10,765 nt of DNA from Deltaproteobacteria bacterium (GCA_018644785.1 JABGPV010000018.1:22248-33012); one strand, 5' to 3'; positions 1-7,792 are shown, numbered from the stretch's first letter. Made by a program: numbers and translations. Notes: a model not told the origin generated them from the letters alone.

Positions 1-121
1 TTGAACCAGTTCCTCGGATGTTCGATTTAGAATGACTACAATATAGCTGTGATGTAACTATGCGTCAAGAAAAAAAGGGTTTTATCAAAAAAACGAATTT
101 CAAACCGAAAAAAGAACAGAT

Positions 122-712
122 TCACTTCTTTATGCCATTTAGAAAAAACCCACTGATCTGTTTGGCAACGGTTCTGATATCATATTGTTTTCGGCTTGAC
201 AATACCCAAAAACGGGACACTTCATCGAGAGCGCCAAAAAAAGCTCTTTTGGCGACACCGGGGATCACATCTTTCCTGAAAAGCCCCCTTTTCTGCCCCT
301 CGCTGATAATATCCCCTATAATATCGAGGTATTCCAGGAATCTCTCATTCTTATACTCCTTCATGAACTTGCCGCTCTGTCGCAACTCCACCTGAATAAT
401 CTCCGCCATGTCTTTGTTCTTTTCAATGAGATCCAGATGGGTTGATGCAAATATCTCAAGTTTTTCGGCAGGATCATCGATTTTCGTGAGCTGAAGGGTC
501 ATATTATCCAGCACGGCCTTCATCTGTTCTTCAAAAAGTGAGATCAGGATATCATCTTTGTTCTCAAAATAGATGTAAATCGTTCCATCAGCGACCCCGG
601 CTTCTTTTGCGATCTGAGCAATTTTTGACTGATAAAAGCCATTTTTTGCAAAAACCTTCGTGGCCGCTTCAATAATTCTATGGTGCTTCTCGCTGTCTTT
701 TCTTTTGCTCAC
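122..712 (-). CDS. fadR: TetR-family regulator, FadR (YsiA)-like
   Basis: This is a DNA-binding repressor of the TetR/AcrR family; by similarity to Bacillus subtilis FadR it probably senses long-chain acyl-CoA and controls fatty-acid degradation genes. The helix-turn-helix is at residues about 29-49 (SKIAQIAKEAGVADGTIYIYF), followed by the family-typical NKDDILISLF. The ligand-binding half carries VELRQS, ISEGQKRG and FGALDE, which match the FadR/YsiA subgroup as I remember it. The chosen GTG start at 712 gives 196 residues beginning MSKRK and has GAGG just upstream; a GTG three codons earlier (721) is possible but leaves that Shine-Dalgarno inside the gene. The promoter and a FadR-type operator lie immediately upstream, so autorepression is likely. 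No target fad genes are in the window. Downstream (50-120 on the minus strand) is T-rich but shows no convincing terminator. The family is certain; the acyl-CoA role is inferred. Confidence 0.9.
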   Translation of the reverse strand: MSKRKDSEKHHRIIEAATKVFAKNGFYQSKIAQIAKEAGVADGTIYIYFENKDDILISLFEEQMKAVLDNMTLQLTKIDDPAEKLEIFASTHLDLIEKNKDMAEIIQVELRQSGKFMKEYKNERFLEYLDIIGDIISEGQKRGLFRKDVIPGVAKRAFFGALDEVSRFWVLSSRKQYDIRTVAKQISGFFLNGIKK

Positions 713-727
713 AATCCTCACCCATCA

Positions 728-747
728 ATGAATGACTATTCATTCAT
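728..747. promoter_or_regulatory. FadR-type operator palindrome
   Basis: ATGAATGACTATTCATTCAT is symmetric at 18 of 20 positions. Its inner 18 bases (729-746) fit the Bacillus subtilis FadR consensus TGAATGAMTANTCATTCA at every position. It begins three bases after the predicted -10 box of the regulator gene and covers the expected transcription start, a classic place for autorepression. It also lies about 70 bp upstream of the rightward promoter, so an effect on that gene is possible but not shown. Confidence 0.85.
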
Positions 748-750
748 AAA

Positions 751-779
751 TTGATACCATCGCTCAAAGTCAGTGTCAA
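751..779 (-). promoter_or_regulatory. sigma70-like promoter of the TetR gene
   Basis: On the minus strand a perfect TTGACA (779-774) is followed after 17 bases by TATCAA (756-751), four of six matches to the -10 consensus. The predicted start falls near 744, inside the operator, and gives a leader of about 30 bases to the GTG start at 712. Confidence 0.65.
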
Positions 780-817
780 GTATTTTTATCCCGAATTCCA
801 AAACGGTACATAAATTC

Positions 818-846
818 TTGACAAAAATTTCCCCCTTGCATTAGAT
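818..846 (+). promoter_or_regulatory. sigma70-like promoter toward the binding-protein gene
   Basis: TTGACA (818-823), a 17-base spacer and TTAGAT (841-846) form a good sigma70-type promoter reading rightward. Transcription would start near 853. The first gene downstream begins at 1087, so the leader would be about 235 bases long and would contain the palindromic element at 930-1071. Confidence 0.6.
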
Positions 847-929
847 TTCAACATATGGCCGTTTTCATGGAATCAGCGCAATGTTCTCCGGATTCCTTGA
901 TAAAATGCGGCGGTATGGCTTGCATGTTC

Positions 930-1071
930 GAGACCTTTGAAAAATGTTCAATTTTGTTCGAGTACTAGGAAGGCGAAAATTTCAACCACAGGAATATATT
1001 GAATATTTCGAGGATTGAAATTTGAGTCTGACGCAGTAATCGGGCAAAAGGGGACTTTTTGCAAAGGTCTC
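930..1071. repeat. 142-bp near-palindromic, MITE-like element
   Basis: The left end reads GAGACCTTTGAAAAA and the right end is its inverted counterpart, TTTTTGCAAAGGTCTC. Aligning the left half with the reverse complement of the right half gives 29 identities in the first 37 positions, then, after one single-base gap, a perfect 9-bp pair AAATTTCAA (977-985) and TTGAAATTT (1015-1023). The whole unit could fold into one long hairpin. TGTT occurs just outside both ends (925-928 and 1072-1075, with one extra C on the left) and may be a target duplication. No transposase is encoded. It sits between a promoter and the ribosome binding site of the next gene. A non-autonomous mobile element is the best reading; its copy number cannot be judged from this window. 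Confidence 0.75.
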
Positions 1072-1076
1072 TGTTT

Positions 1077-1083
1077 AGGAGGG
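1077..1083 (+). promoter_or_regulatory. ribosome binding site fixing the ATG at 1087
   Basis: AGGAGGG lies three bases before the ATG at 1087. It begins only six bases after the palindromic element ends and argues strongly against the in-frame TTG at 1015, which lies inside that element. Confidence 0.85.
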
Positions 1084-1086
1084 ATT

Positions 1087-2307
1087 ATGCGCCGATTACT
1101 GTTCTCATCCATTTTTTTTGCTGTGTTCGGGATTTGCTCCCTCAGTGTTCCACTCACTCTCCATGCCGAAAACGCCTCGGCTGAAGACATTAGAATTGGC
1201 GCCCTTGTCGATCTGACCGGCCCGCATGCGGTACGGGGGAAGTTGAACCTCAGAGGCATGGAAGATTATTTCCGCTATATTAACGAAACAGCATCGGGCA
1301 TTGCAGGACGAAAAATTGTTTTGGCCGTTGTTGATGGCGGCACCGGGGTTGCAGATGCGCTCAAGGATATGGAAAAATTATGTGTTTCAGAAAAGGTTCA
1401 TATGGCGACCGTTTACAATGCCCATATCTCTGAAAGGGCCCGGCCCATTTTTGTGAAGTATAAAGTTCCCCATATGGATGCTTCGAACTGCCCAGCCATT
1501 CTACGCCCACCCGTCTCTTACACATACCTGCCCTTCGGAAGTGCTGTTCTGGACTGCTACGCCATACTCCAATACATTCAAATGACCCATGGGGGTTCTG
1601 CCCCGCCCAGAATCGGTATCTTAACCGCCAATGATACATGCGGAAAATCCATTCATGGCCCAAGCGAAGCCTATGCTTCAAATCATCGCCTTCAAATCGT
1701 TTCCATTGAACAATTCACACCCGGCGCCAAAGACCTCAATCCGGCGATGCTGAAACTGAAGGGTGCGGGTGCGGAATATATTTTTATGCAATGTGCCCCA
1801 TCGGACGCTGTTACAGCGCTTAAATCCGCTGACCGCATCCATTACAATGTTCCTTTTTTCAGCACCTGGACATTGATGGGACCCGATTTTTTCAACCTGG
1901 GGAAAAGATTGATCAGGAACCGAACAAATATTTCATTTCCAGGGTGTCTGCCGGGAGACGGCGCTACCGGCATCAATTTGATAAAGATATTGATAGATCG
2001 CTACAAATCCGTATCCGGATTCCATACCGCCTACTGGGAAGGCGTTTCCATTGCCGCGATTATGGCAAGGGCGCTTCAAAAGGCCCATGAAACACTGGGT
2101 AAAATTGATGGCCAGACCATAAACCTGGCCCTCGAAACTTTTGAAAGAGAAGATTTTGGAGGGCTTATCCCCGACATTACCTATACGGATGCGAATCACA
2201 GTGCATCTTTTGTCACAAGGATGGTAAGGGTCAATGAAAATGGAACATTCACGCCGCTTACTAAATTCTGGAATCCGAAAACAGAGAAGGTAACCATCAA
2301 CCCATGA
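1087..2307 (+). CDS. ABC transporter periplasmic substrate-binding protein, LivJ/Peripla_BP type
   Basis: This is a 406-residue exported binding protein of the type that delivers branched-chain amino acids, amides or related small molecules to an ABC importer. The N-terminus is a clear Sec signal: MRRLL, a hydrophobic core to about residue 23 and a likely cleavage after LHA (residue 27). No lipobox cysteine is present, so it should be soluble in the periplasm. The mature protein opens with IRIGALVDLTGPHA, the usual first strand of this family, continues with GRKIVLAVVDGG and the second-lobe strand RIGILTANDTCG, and ends with the family-typical FGGLIPDITYTDANH region. The start is set by AGGAGGG at 1077-1083. 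No permease or ATPase gene lies beside it, so it is an orphan here; its partner must be elsewhere or it may serve in sensing. The substrate cannot be read from the sequence. Confidence 0.88.
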   Translation: MRRLLFSSIFFAVFGICSLSVPLTLHAENASAEDIRIGALVDLTGPHAVRGKLNLRGMEDYFRYINETASGIAGRKIVLAVVDGGTGVADALKDMEKLCVSEKVHMATVYNAHISERARPIFVKYKVPHMDASNCPAILRPPVSYTYLPFGSAVLDCYAILQYIQMTHGGSAPPRIGILTANDTCGKSIHGPSEAYASNHRLQIVSIEQFTPGAKDLNPAMLKLKGAGAEYIFMQCAPSDAVTALKSADRIHYNVPFFSTWTLMGPDFFNLGKRLIRNRTNISFPGCLPGDGATGINLIKILIDRYKSVSGFHTAYWEGVSIAAIMARALQKAHETLGKIDGQTINLALETFEREDFGGLIPDITYTDANHSASFVTRMVRVNENGTFTPLTKFWNPKTEKVTINP

Positions 2308-2429
2308 AAGTCTTTCGCGGTGATTCCAGCCTCTTTGCCTCCACGGGCCCCGAAACCCCACAAAAGCATACGGAGTTTTAAACGCTTTAAGAATTGGCTT
2401 TAGGGCCGAACCGAAAGAGAACCCACATC

Positions 2430-5400
2430 ATGGATTCATCCAGTCATTTCCCCAAAGACGTCCTCTGGCAAAAAGACGCTTTCGAATTCATTGAACCGGA
2501 TCAATTTGAAAGCCTGGGAATTGATCCTGACGCTGTACCTCTGGGAACCTATATCTCTTTCAGACACCCCTCACAACTCCGAAGCCGATTTGGTGGAAAT
2601 GCTTATGGAACCGGTTTTTTTGAGGATTACGATCGGCTTAGTCCTGACGAAATCAAAAAACTCAACAGCATCGCTCTTGATAATCCCGAAGACATTCGTG
2701 CCCATTACAAAGATTTAAACGAAATACACCGTAAGCTGGGTTTGCTGATTCGGTTCTCGAGCCTCGGTCACCCCTACTATCTCATACCGGTTCACCTCAT
2801 CTCCGTTTCCCTGGCCCACATCCAGGCTAAAGTTGAGGAGATTGGTAAAATTGTTGATTTTCACAGTAAGAAGTATTTGAAAGAATATTGCAATATCGGC
2901 GTCATGGCACGCCATGATGACCTCATCCTTCATGAACTTTCTTTTCTCTTTCAGGATCACCGCCTTTATGTCATCGATTCCCTCGAAAAACTGCTGGCGA
3001 AAGATCTGGAGCTGGATATTGTCATATTGACCCATGATCTCTTTGAAACCGTTATCATGGGACAATTGAGTCGTTTGGGCCCACAGGCGGTTTCAAAGAA
3101 AAAACTGGAGCAATACAGCATTTACATGCTTTGGAAAATTTGCAACCTGCTCAAGAGTGAAGGTGAAATCTTTATTATCGCCGATCATTTTCCTGCAAAA
3201 AGTAATCAGACTGCCGAATTGACATTCAAAACGGAACAGGAAGAGAAAAGATTTGCGCTGTTCAGCCACATTTTCAATACAAAAAAGAAATATAAAATCA
3301 AGGATCACGGGGTTCACGTCAATATATTTGACCTTCAAAAATACCTGAGCGGTCTTTATTTTGATCAGGAAACACTCAACACCTTGCTTAACGGAAAATC
3401 CCCTGCCGATCTCTCCATGGAAGAGATCAATAAACTGCCCTATCTTGGTTACGATTTAGGCAGTTCGCCTTTCCTTGCAAACCAGCAAAAAAACTGGTCC
3501 GGGCTTTGTTCTATTTTCTTTGATGAAATATTTTTTAAACCCCTGATCCCCGATCGCATCAAAAAGGATTGGGGAAAAAGATTCTCCTACAAAAGTTATA
3601 ATCCCGACAATATGTTGGTCTTCCTTGGACAGAAAAAGTCCTTTGAAACTGCTGTGGTGGACATCAAGAAAGATGTGGTCGATTCGAACCTGGCCGGCTG
3701 CGCCTTTGAGCTTGTAGCGGACTACAGAGATTCACTGGAATTTATTGTTCGAACCCTGAAGGTTCTTCGCGCCCTCAAGAAGGGAGAGTATGGTTCCCTT
3801 CCGCGAGTCTTCATGGATCGTTTGCGGCAACCGCTGGAAAACAAAAACAGACGGTTTGGCGCCCTCAACCATTGTATCAAGCTCACCCATAACATCAAAC
3901 GGCTGGAAAAAATAGGCGGCTATCTGAACCCGGAGAAAATTGAAGGGCCCGACACGCGATTGCTGTCTAACCTGGAAGCACTAACCTCTTTCGGGTTTTC
4001 GCATCATGAGCTGAAAGAGATGATTCTCATGACCCTGGGGCATACAACACTGGGCCGCATTATATCCGGAAAAATGTCCGAAAGATCGCTTAAACCCGTT
4101 TCTGATATGGCCAGCACATATGATCCGCAGCAGGCCCTGAATATGCTCCGCTACTGCCGTTTGATGACCATGGCCGAAACAAGCGCGGCCATGGGCAATG
4201 AACTTTCTAATGAACAGCTTAACCAACTCTTTGAGCTCTATGAGTCCACCGTTCGTGTGGTGGTCAACCAGGAATTGGATTGGGAGCAGCTTCTGGATGA
4301 AAAAACCATCGCCATAGGCGGCATACGCAACCGGATTGTCAAAAAGATCCTGACGATGATGGGCTATTTTGAGTTTTTGGAAAACTGGCCCGAATTGAGA
4401 AATAAGGGCTCCATGGAAAAAGAGACCCTGGCCGATTATGACGACCGAAAACTGGCTGAGATAGAAGAGGTCATTCACCTTGTAAATGCCATCGAAAAAT
4501 TCGAAGAACAGTATCTCAAGCTGGATCCCCTTTACCTCCCGGCTTTTTATCGAAAGTTTCTGGACCTGGAATTTCATGGTACCAGTCACCTGTTTGAACG
4601 GATGGGCAGGAGGAGTCTGAACGTTTTCGTGCTTCTCTGGATCACTGTGAACCTGGCCCGGGGAGAATCGGTCAATTTCAATCCTATCCTGGCAGATGTA
4701 AAAAATGAGGCCGTGGATAAGCGGATACGAAAAGTTCAAGAGGAGGTCGCTGCCATCAACCTGGAACAACTGGACCTTGAGCTTTTGGACCGGTTCAGCG
4801 AGCAACTGGACCAGGACCGTTCCTCGTTCATCATGGGTACGGGGTTTCAGCTCAAAACCTCCTCACAAAATAACACACTGGAAATTGCCTACAAGGATCT
4901 TGACAAAAGCCTCAAGGAGGCCGAAACGCTTTCTGAAAAAATTGCCGGCCGCTCCATCAGCAGAATTTCGCTGGACGACATTCGAAATCTGGAAATGGTG
5001 TTCGCGGATCTGGAAATGTTTTACCAGAGTCAGCTAAGGGTGGTGAGAGACCCCGATACGGACCTGGAAATCCCCGCAAGGCAGCGGAGATGGTTCGAGG
5101 GCACTCGGAAAATGCGTGAAAGCCTTTGGCGGAATTTTATCCAAGTGATGTTCCAACCTGAATCCCTCCACACCGATCTCCATTATCTTTACCGCCATGC
5201 CCCTGTCCTTCTGAACTTTCTACTTCCGGAATTCACTGTTCTTGGAAGCCTTGATCTTACCGGGAACCTTTATCTGAGTTCTCCCGTAACGGATTATATA
5301 CTGGCTGCGACCAAAAAATTTCAAGCGTTGGTGGTCCATGACAAACAGAATTTTCAGAATTTGAAATTCATGCATCGGCTCGCCCGCAAGGAGTTCGGCC

Positions 5401-7145
5401 CCATGGCAACCGGCATTATGGGGGTCAGTCAGCGACAGCTCGAGGACCTGGAAAATATCCTGGAGCGGCTCAAGACAAAAGAGAATCTGTTTAAAGCCCT
5501 GGCTTGTTCATTCATATTCCAAGATGTGGGAAGAATTCCGGAACAGAGGGTAAAGTACGAAAAGGAAATCAATCCTGCCGATCTTGCCGCTGCGGGTGCA
5601 TATATTCTGGAAAAGGAAGAAATCGGAAAACGATACGGACTCAATGGGAAAACCAGGGACTATCTCATTTTCCTGGTGGCAAACCATGATTTGCTTCACC
5701 ACACCCTCAAGGGGGAAGTCTCATTTTCCGCCATGGCATCCATTCTCTCCAGACGGGACAGAGACCTTTTCGATGCATTCCTCATCACAACGTTTATCAT
5801 GTTGAGCGCTATCAGGGAAGATCTCATGCTGGAAGACCTCGCCCTGTGGATATTTAAAACAAGTACGGTTTGTCATGGCGTCATTGATGGAAAAACAACC
5901 CTTCAGAAGCAACTGGAACGGGTCGTCATGAAGCGGGGAAGGCTCTTTTACGCCATCAGGAAATACCAACAGAAGGGGCTGCCCAAAGGCGTTACCCCAT
6001 CTGAGTATCTGGCATCCAGAGAATGGAAATCCATCGACAAAAACGAACAGATTCGGGCCGGGCGAATGATACTGGCCACGGAAAGGATCTTCAGACTGCG
6101 CGGCATTCGATATGCTGAATTTCGAGACCTGGCCAGGCTCATAATGAAGGTGCCGCTTAGATACATTCACAAAAAGAGACGGTTTCACAACGTGGGTTTT
6201 GCAACCTTTGAAAAAGAGGTTTACGAAGCTTTTCGAATTTACAAAACCCTTCAATCCATGCAGGAAGGCATACGGCATTTCATGCTTGAAGAGCTGATTG
6301 GGGATAAGGTCCGCATATACGGCTATGAAAAGGTCAGCAGTTACCTGAGTTATAAAAACCAGATCAAGCTGCTTCTGGTGGGGCTGGCGGGTACCCGAAA
6401 AATAAGATCCGATAATGACCCCATCTCCCTTAACTTCATGCACATGAGTAAAACCGTAGAACAACGCTACGAAGCGATCAATGATTGCCTTGACGGTATT
6501 CCCGCTTTGGAACTCTGGGAAGACGATTCACAACTGAACCATCTTTTCGCTTCTGAAACCGGCATTCTCCTTAAAAAAGAACACTACCCCAATGTTCTGT
6601 CCGTCATTTTCCAAAACCGTGTATACATTACCCGGAAAATAGATCACATGTCCTCCGTTGACGATTTGGAACAGCTCAAAATCTATTTTCACTACAGTCT
6701 GGGCTCTTTGAGAAGCTACCCTTTTTTTACGGAGGATTATGAAAGTCTACTTGAAAAAGCGTTTGAAAGAAGAATGATGGAAATCACCGACTTGATCCTC
6801 GACCGAACCCAGCGCCAGATGGATTTGATCAAAGACTTTGAAAACCTTTACAAACTGCTGAGCGACCTGGTTGAAAGATCCAGGGACATCGGGTTTTCCC
6901 CTGAGCAGGAACATCGCCTCAATGACCTTTATGAAATGCGTAAAAACACATTGAAGCGGGAAAAGCTTTCAGAGATTGAGACCGTCCTTAACAGCATGCC
7001 CGATGTTCAGGAACTGAGAAAATACTGGGAGAGCATCAAATGGTACCTGCAGGGAAAACGCAGGTTTTTTGGAACGGAGTATGAACTTCTGATCGCTCAG
7101 AAGTTTGACGCCACAAGCACCAGAGTATCCGCCCAAAAAGCCTGA
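2430..7145 (+). CDS. giant uncharacterized protein with degenerate GlnD-like HD domain
   Basis: I do not recognise this 1571-residue protein as a named family. No signal peptide or convincing membrane segment is seen, so it is probably cytoplasmic. Residues about 150-290 show a Rossmann methyltransferase-like strand pattern (CNIGVMAR, RLYVIDS, DIVILTHDLFE, GEIFIIADHF) but no GxGxG loop. Residues about 931-1150 resemble the HD domain of GlnD: LLPEF at 931, FQDVGR at 1030-1035 where GlnD has FHDIAK, NPADLAAAG at 1048 and VANHDLLHH at 1083-1091. The expected ligands appear replaced (Y956, Q1031, P1049), with D1032 and H1086 kept, so hydrolase activity is doubtful. The GlnD nucleotidyltransferase motif was not found. 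The C-terminus (about 1440-1520) is charged, helical and probably coiled-coil. ATG at 2430 has AGAGA upstream; an in-frame TTG at 2394 lacks a good site. The 122-base gap from the binding-protein gene allows co-transcription. Confidence 0.85.
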   Translation: MDSSSHFPKDVLWQKDAFEFIEPDQFESLGIDPDAVPLGTYISFRHPSQLRSRFGGNAYGTGFFEDYDRLSPDEIKKLNSIALDNPEDIRAHYKDLNEIHRKLGLLIRFSSLGHPYYLIPVHLISVSLAHIQAKVEEIGKIVDFHSKKYLKEYCNIGVMARHDDLILHELSFLFQDHRLYVIDSLEKLLAKDLELDIVILTHDLFETVIMGQLSRLGPQAVSKKKLEQYSIYMLWKICNLLKSEGEIFIIADHFPAKSNQTAELTFKTEQEEKRFALFSHIFNTKKKYKIKDHGVHVNIFDLQKYLSGLYFDQETLNTLLNGKSPADLSMEEINKLPYLGYDLGSSPFLANQQKNWSGLCSIFFDEIFFKPLIPDRIKKDWGKRFSYKSYNPDNMLVFLGQKKSFETAVVDIKKDVVDSNLAGCAFELVADYRDSLEFIVRTLKVLRALKKGEYGSLPRVFMDRLRQPLENKNRRFGALNHCIKLTHNIKRLEKIGGYLNPEKIEGPDTRLLSNLEALTSFGFSHHELKEMILMTLGHTTLGRIISGKMSERSLKPVSDMASTYDPQQALNMLRYCRLMTMAETSAAMGNELSNEQLNQLFELYESTVRVVVNQELDWEQLLDEKTIAIGGIRNRIVKKILTMMGYFEFLENWPELRNKGSMEKETLADYDDRKLAEIEEVIHLVNAIEKFEEQYLKLDPLYLPAFYRKFLDLEFHGTSHLFERMGRRSLNVFVLLWITVNLARGESVNFNPILADVKNEAVDKRIRKVQEEVAAINLEQLDLELLDRFSEQLDQDRSSFIMGTGFQLKTSSQNNTLEIAYKDLDKSLKEAETLSEKIAGRSISRISLDDIRNLEMVFADLEMFYQSQLRVVRDPDTDLEIPARQRRWFEGTRKMRESLWRNFIQVMFQPESLHTDLHYLYRHAPVLLNFLLPEFTVLGSLDLTGNLYLSSPVTDYILAATKKFQALVVHDKQNFQNLKFMHRLARKEFGPMATGIMGVSQRQLEDLENILERLKTKENLFKALACSFIFQDVGRIPEQRVKYEKEINPADLAAAGAYILEKEEIGKRYGLNGKTRDYLIFLVANHDLLHHTLKGEVSFSAMASILSRRDRDLFDAFLITTFIMLSAIREDLMLEDLALWIFKTSTVCHGVIDGKTTLQKQLERVVMKRGRLFYAIRKYQQKGLPKGVTPSEYLASREWKSIDKNEQIRAGRMILATERIFRLRGIRYAEFRDLARLIMKVPLRYIHKKRRFHNVGFATFEKEVYEAFRIYKTLQSMQEGIRHFMLEELIGDKVRIYGYEKVSSYLSYKNQIKLLLVGLAGTRKIRSDNDPISLNFMHMSKTVEQRYEAINDCLDGIPALELWEDDSQLNHLFASETGILLKKEHYPNVLSVIFQNRVYITRKIDHMSSVDDLEQLKIYFHYSLGSLRSYPFFTEDYESLLEKAFERRMMEITDLILDRTQRQMDLIKDFENLYKLLSDLVERSRDIGFSPEQEHRLNDLYEMRKNTLKREKLSEIETVLNSMPDVQELRKYWESIKWYLQGKRRFFGTEYELLIAQKFDATSTRVSAQKA

Positions 7146-7166
7146 GAGGCGTGATACTCAATTTTT

Positions 7167-7197
7167 GTGATCCACGCGCTTTTCCAGGCGGGACCAC
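7167..7197. terminator. imperfect hairpin between convergent genes
   Basis: GTGATCCACGC can pair with GCGGGACCAC around a loop of about ten bases, with one mismatch and one bulged base. It sits in the 55-base gap where the giant gene and the thiol peroxidase gene converge, the right place for a shared terminator. There is no T-tract after it in either direction, so it is not a standard intrinsic terminator. Confidence 0.3.
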
Positions 7198-7200
7198 TCC

Positions 7201-7716
7201 TTAGGTTAATTTCCCAACCGCATCCAGGATCTCCTGGTAGTTGGGCTCCTCCGTGACTTCATTCACCAGCTGAATGTATTGAATGATTCCCTGTCGATCC
7301 AAAACGAAAACAGCCCTTGCCAGCAATTTCAGTTCTTTAATGAGAACGCCGTAAGCATTGCCAAACGACATGTCTCCATAATCAGACAGGGTAATCACCT
7401 TATCGACCCCTGCTGCGCCACACCATCTCTTCTGCGCAAAAGGGAGATCCATGCTCACGGTAATGATGGCCACATCGTCTCCCAGTGCCCCTGCCTCTTC
7501 GTTAAACCTTCGGGTTTCCATGTCACAAACCGGTGTGTCGAGTGAGGGTACCGAAGAAATAATGCAAACCTTTCCTTGATACGAAGATAAAGACACGGGC
7601 GCCAGGTCGTTATTGGCCAGTACCACATCCGGCGCCATGTCACCAATATTGAGCTCCTGGCCCATCAATGTGAGTGGGTTTCCTTTCATTGAAATTTTGC
7701 CTGCACGCTCGTCCAT
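7201..7716 (-). CDS. tpx: thiol peroxidase (atypical 2-Cys peroxiredoxin)
   Basis: Tpx reduces hydrogen peroxide and alkyl hydroperoxides in the cytoplasm using a reactive cysteine that is re-reduced by thioredoxin. The 171-residue length is normal. The peroxidatic centre is PSLDTPVC, with T61 and C64. The resolving cysteine is C99 in RWCGAAGV, about 35 residues later as in E. coli Tpx. The N-terminal GNPLTLMG and NIGDMAPD segments are also family-typical. An extra cysteine, C51 in KVCIIS, lies close to the active-site loop and is not part of the standard pair. The ATG at 7716 has a strong AAAGGAGG six bases upstream. It is the last gene of a rubrerythrin, flavodoxin, thiol peroxidase series, 99 bases after flavodoxin, with a stable hairpin in between. 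A role in peroxide defence of an anaerobe fits this neighbourhood. Confidence 0.96.
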   Translation of the reverse strand: MDERAGKISMKGNPLTLMGQELNIGDMAPDVVLANNDLAPVSLSSYQGKVCIISSVPSLDTPVCDMETRRFNEEAGALGDDVAIITVSMDLPFAQKRWCGAAGVDKVITLSDYGDMSFGNAYGVLIKELKLLARAVFVLDRQGIIQYIQLVNEVTEEPNYQEILDAVGKLT

Positions 7717-7774
7717 GATGCCCTCCTTTGTTGGAACAACAGGTTTTCTACATCAAAACTTCATAACATCCGGT

Positions 7775-7792
7775 CCCCCATCGAAATGGGGG
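7775..7792 (-). promoter_or_regulatory. UUCG-capped hairpin between flavodoxin and tpx
   Basis: On the minus strand the RNA reads CCCCCAU-UUCG-AUGGGGG: a perfect 7-bp stem capped by the unusually stable UUCG tetraloop. It lies 24 bases after the flavodoxin stop and about 60 bases before the tpx start. No U-run follows, so it is more likely an mRNA-stability or processing element, or a partial terminator, than a strong intrinsic terminator. Confidence 0.6.

Noticed and set aside
60..395. 111-codon open frame on the plus strand at the left edge
   Set aside because: It runs antisense through the clearly coding TetR gene and has no family resemblance or ribosome binding site.
1015..1086. Upstream TTG start for the binding protein
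   Set aside because: It lies inside the palindromic repeat and would place 24 unrelated residues before a textbook signal peptide; AGGAGGG supports 1087.
948..1259. 103-codon open frame on the minus strand
   Set aside because: It spans the palindromic element and the signal-peptide part of the binding-protein gene; its product is a by-product of the repeat and has no ribosome site.
2394..2429. TTG start adding 12 residues to the giant protein
   Set aside because: There is no good Shine-Dalgarno, while the ATG at 2430 has AGAGA at acceptable spacing. It cannot be fully excluded.
3981..4805. 274-codon minus-strand frame inside the giant gene
   Set aside because: It is antisense to a continuous coding frame that has domain resemblance; the long length follows from codon bias on the other strand.
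7256..7286. TTCATTC and TGAATGA words resembling the FadR operator
   Set aside because: They lie within the coding sequence near the end of tpx, have the wrong spacing and are best explained by chance.
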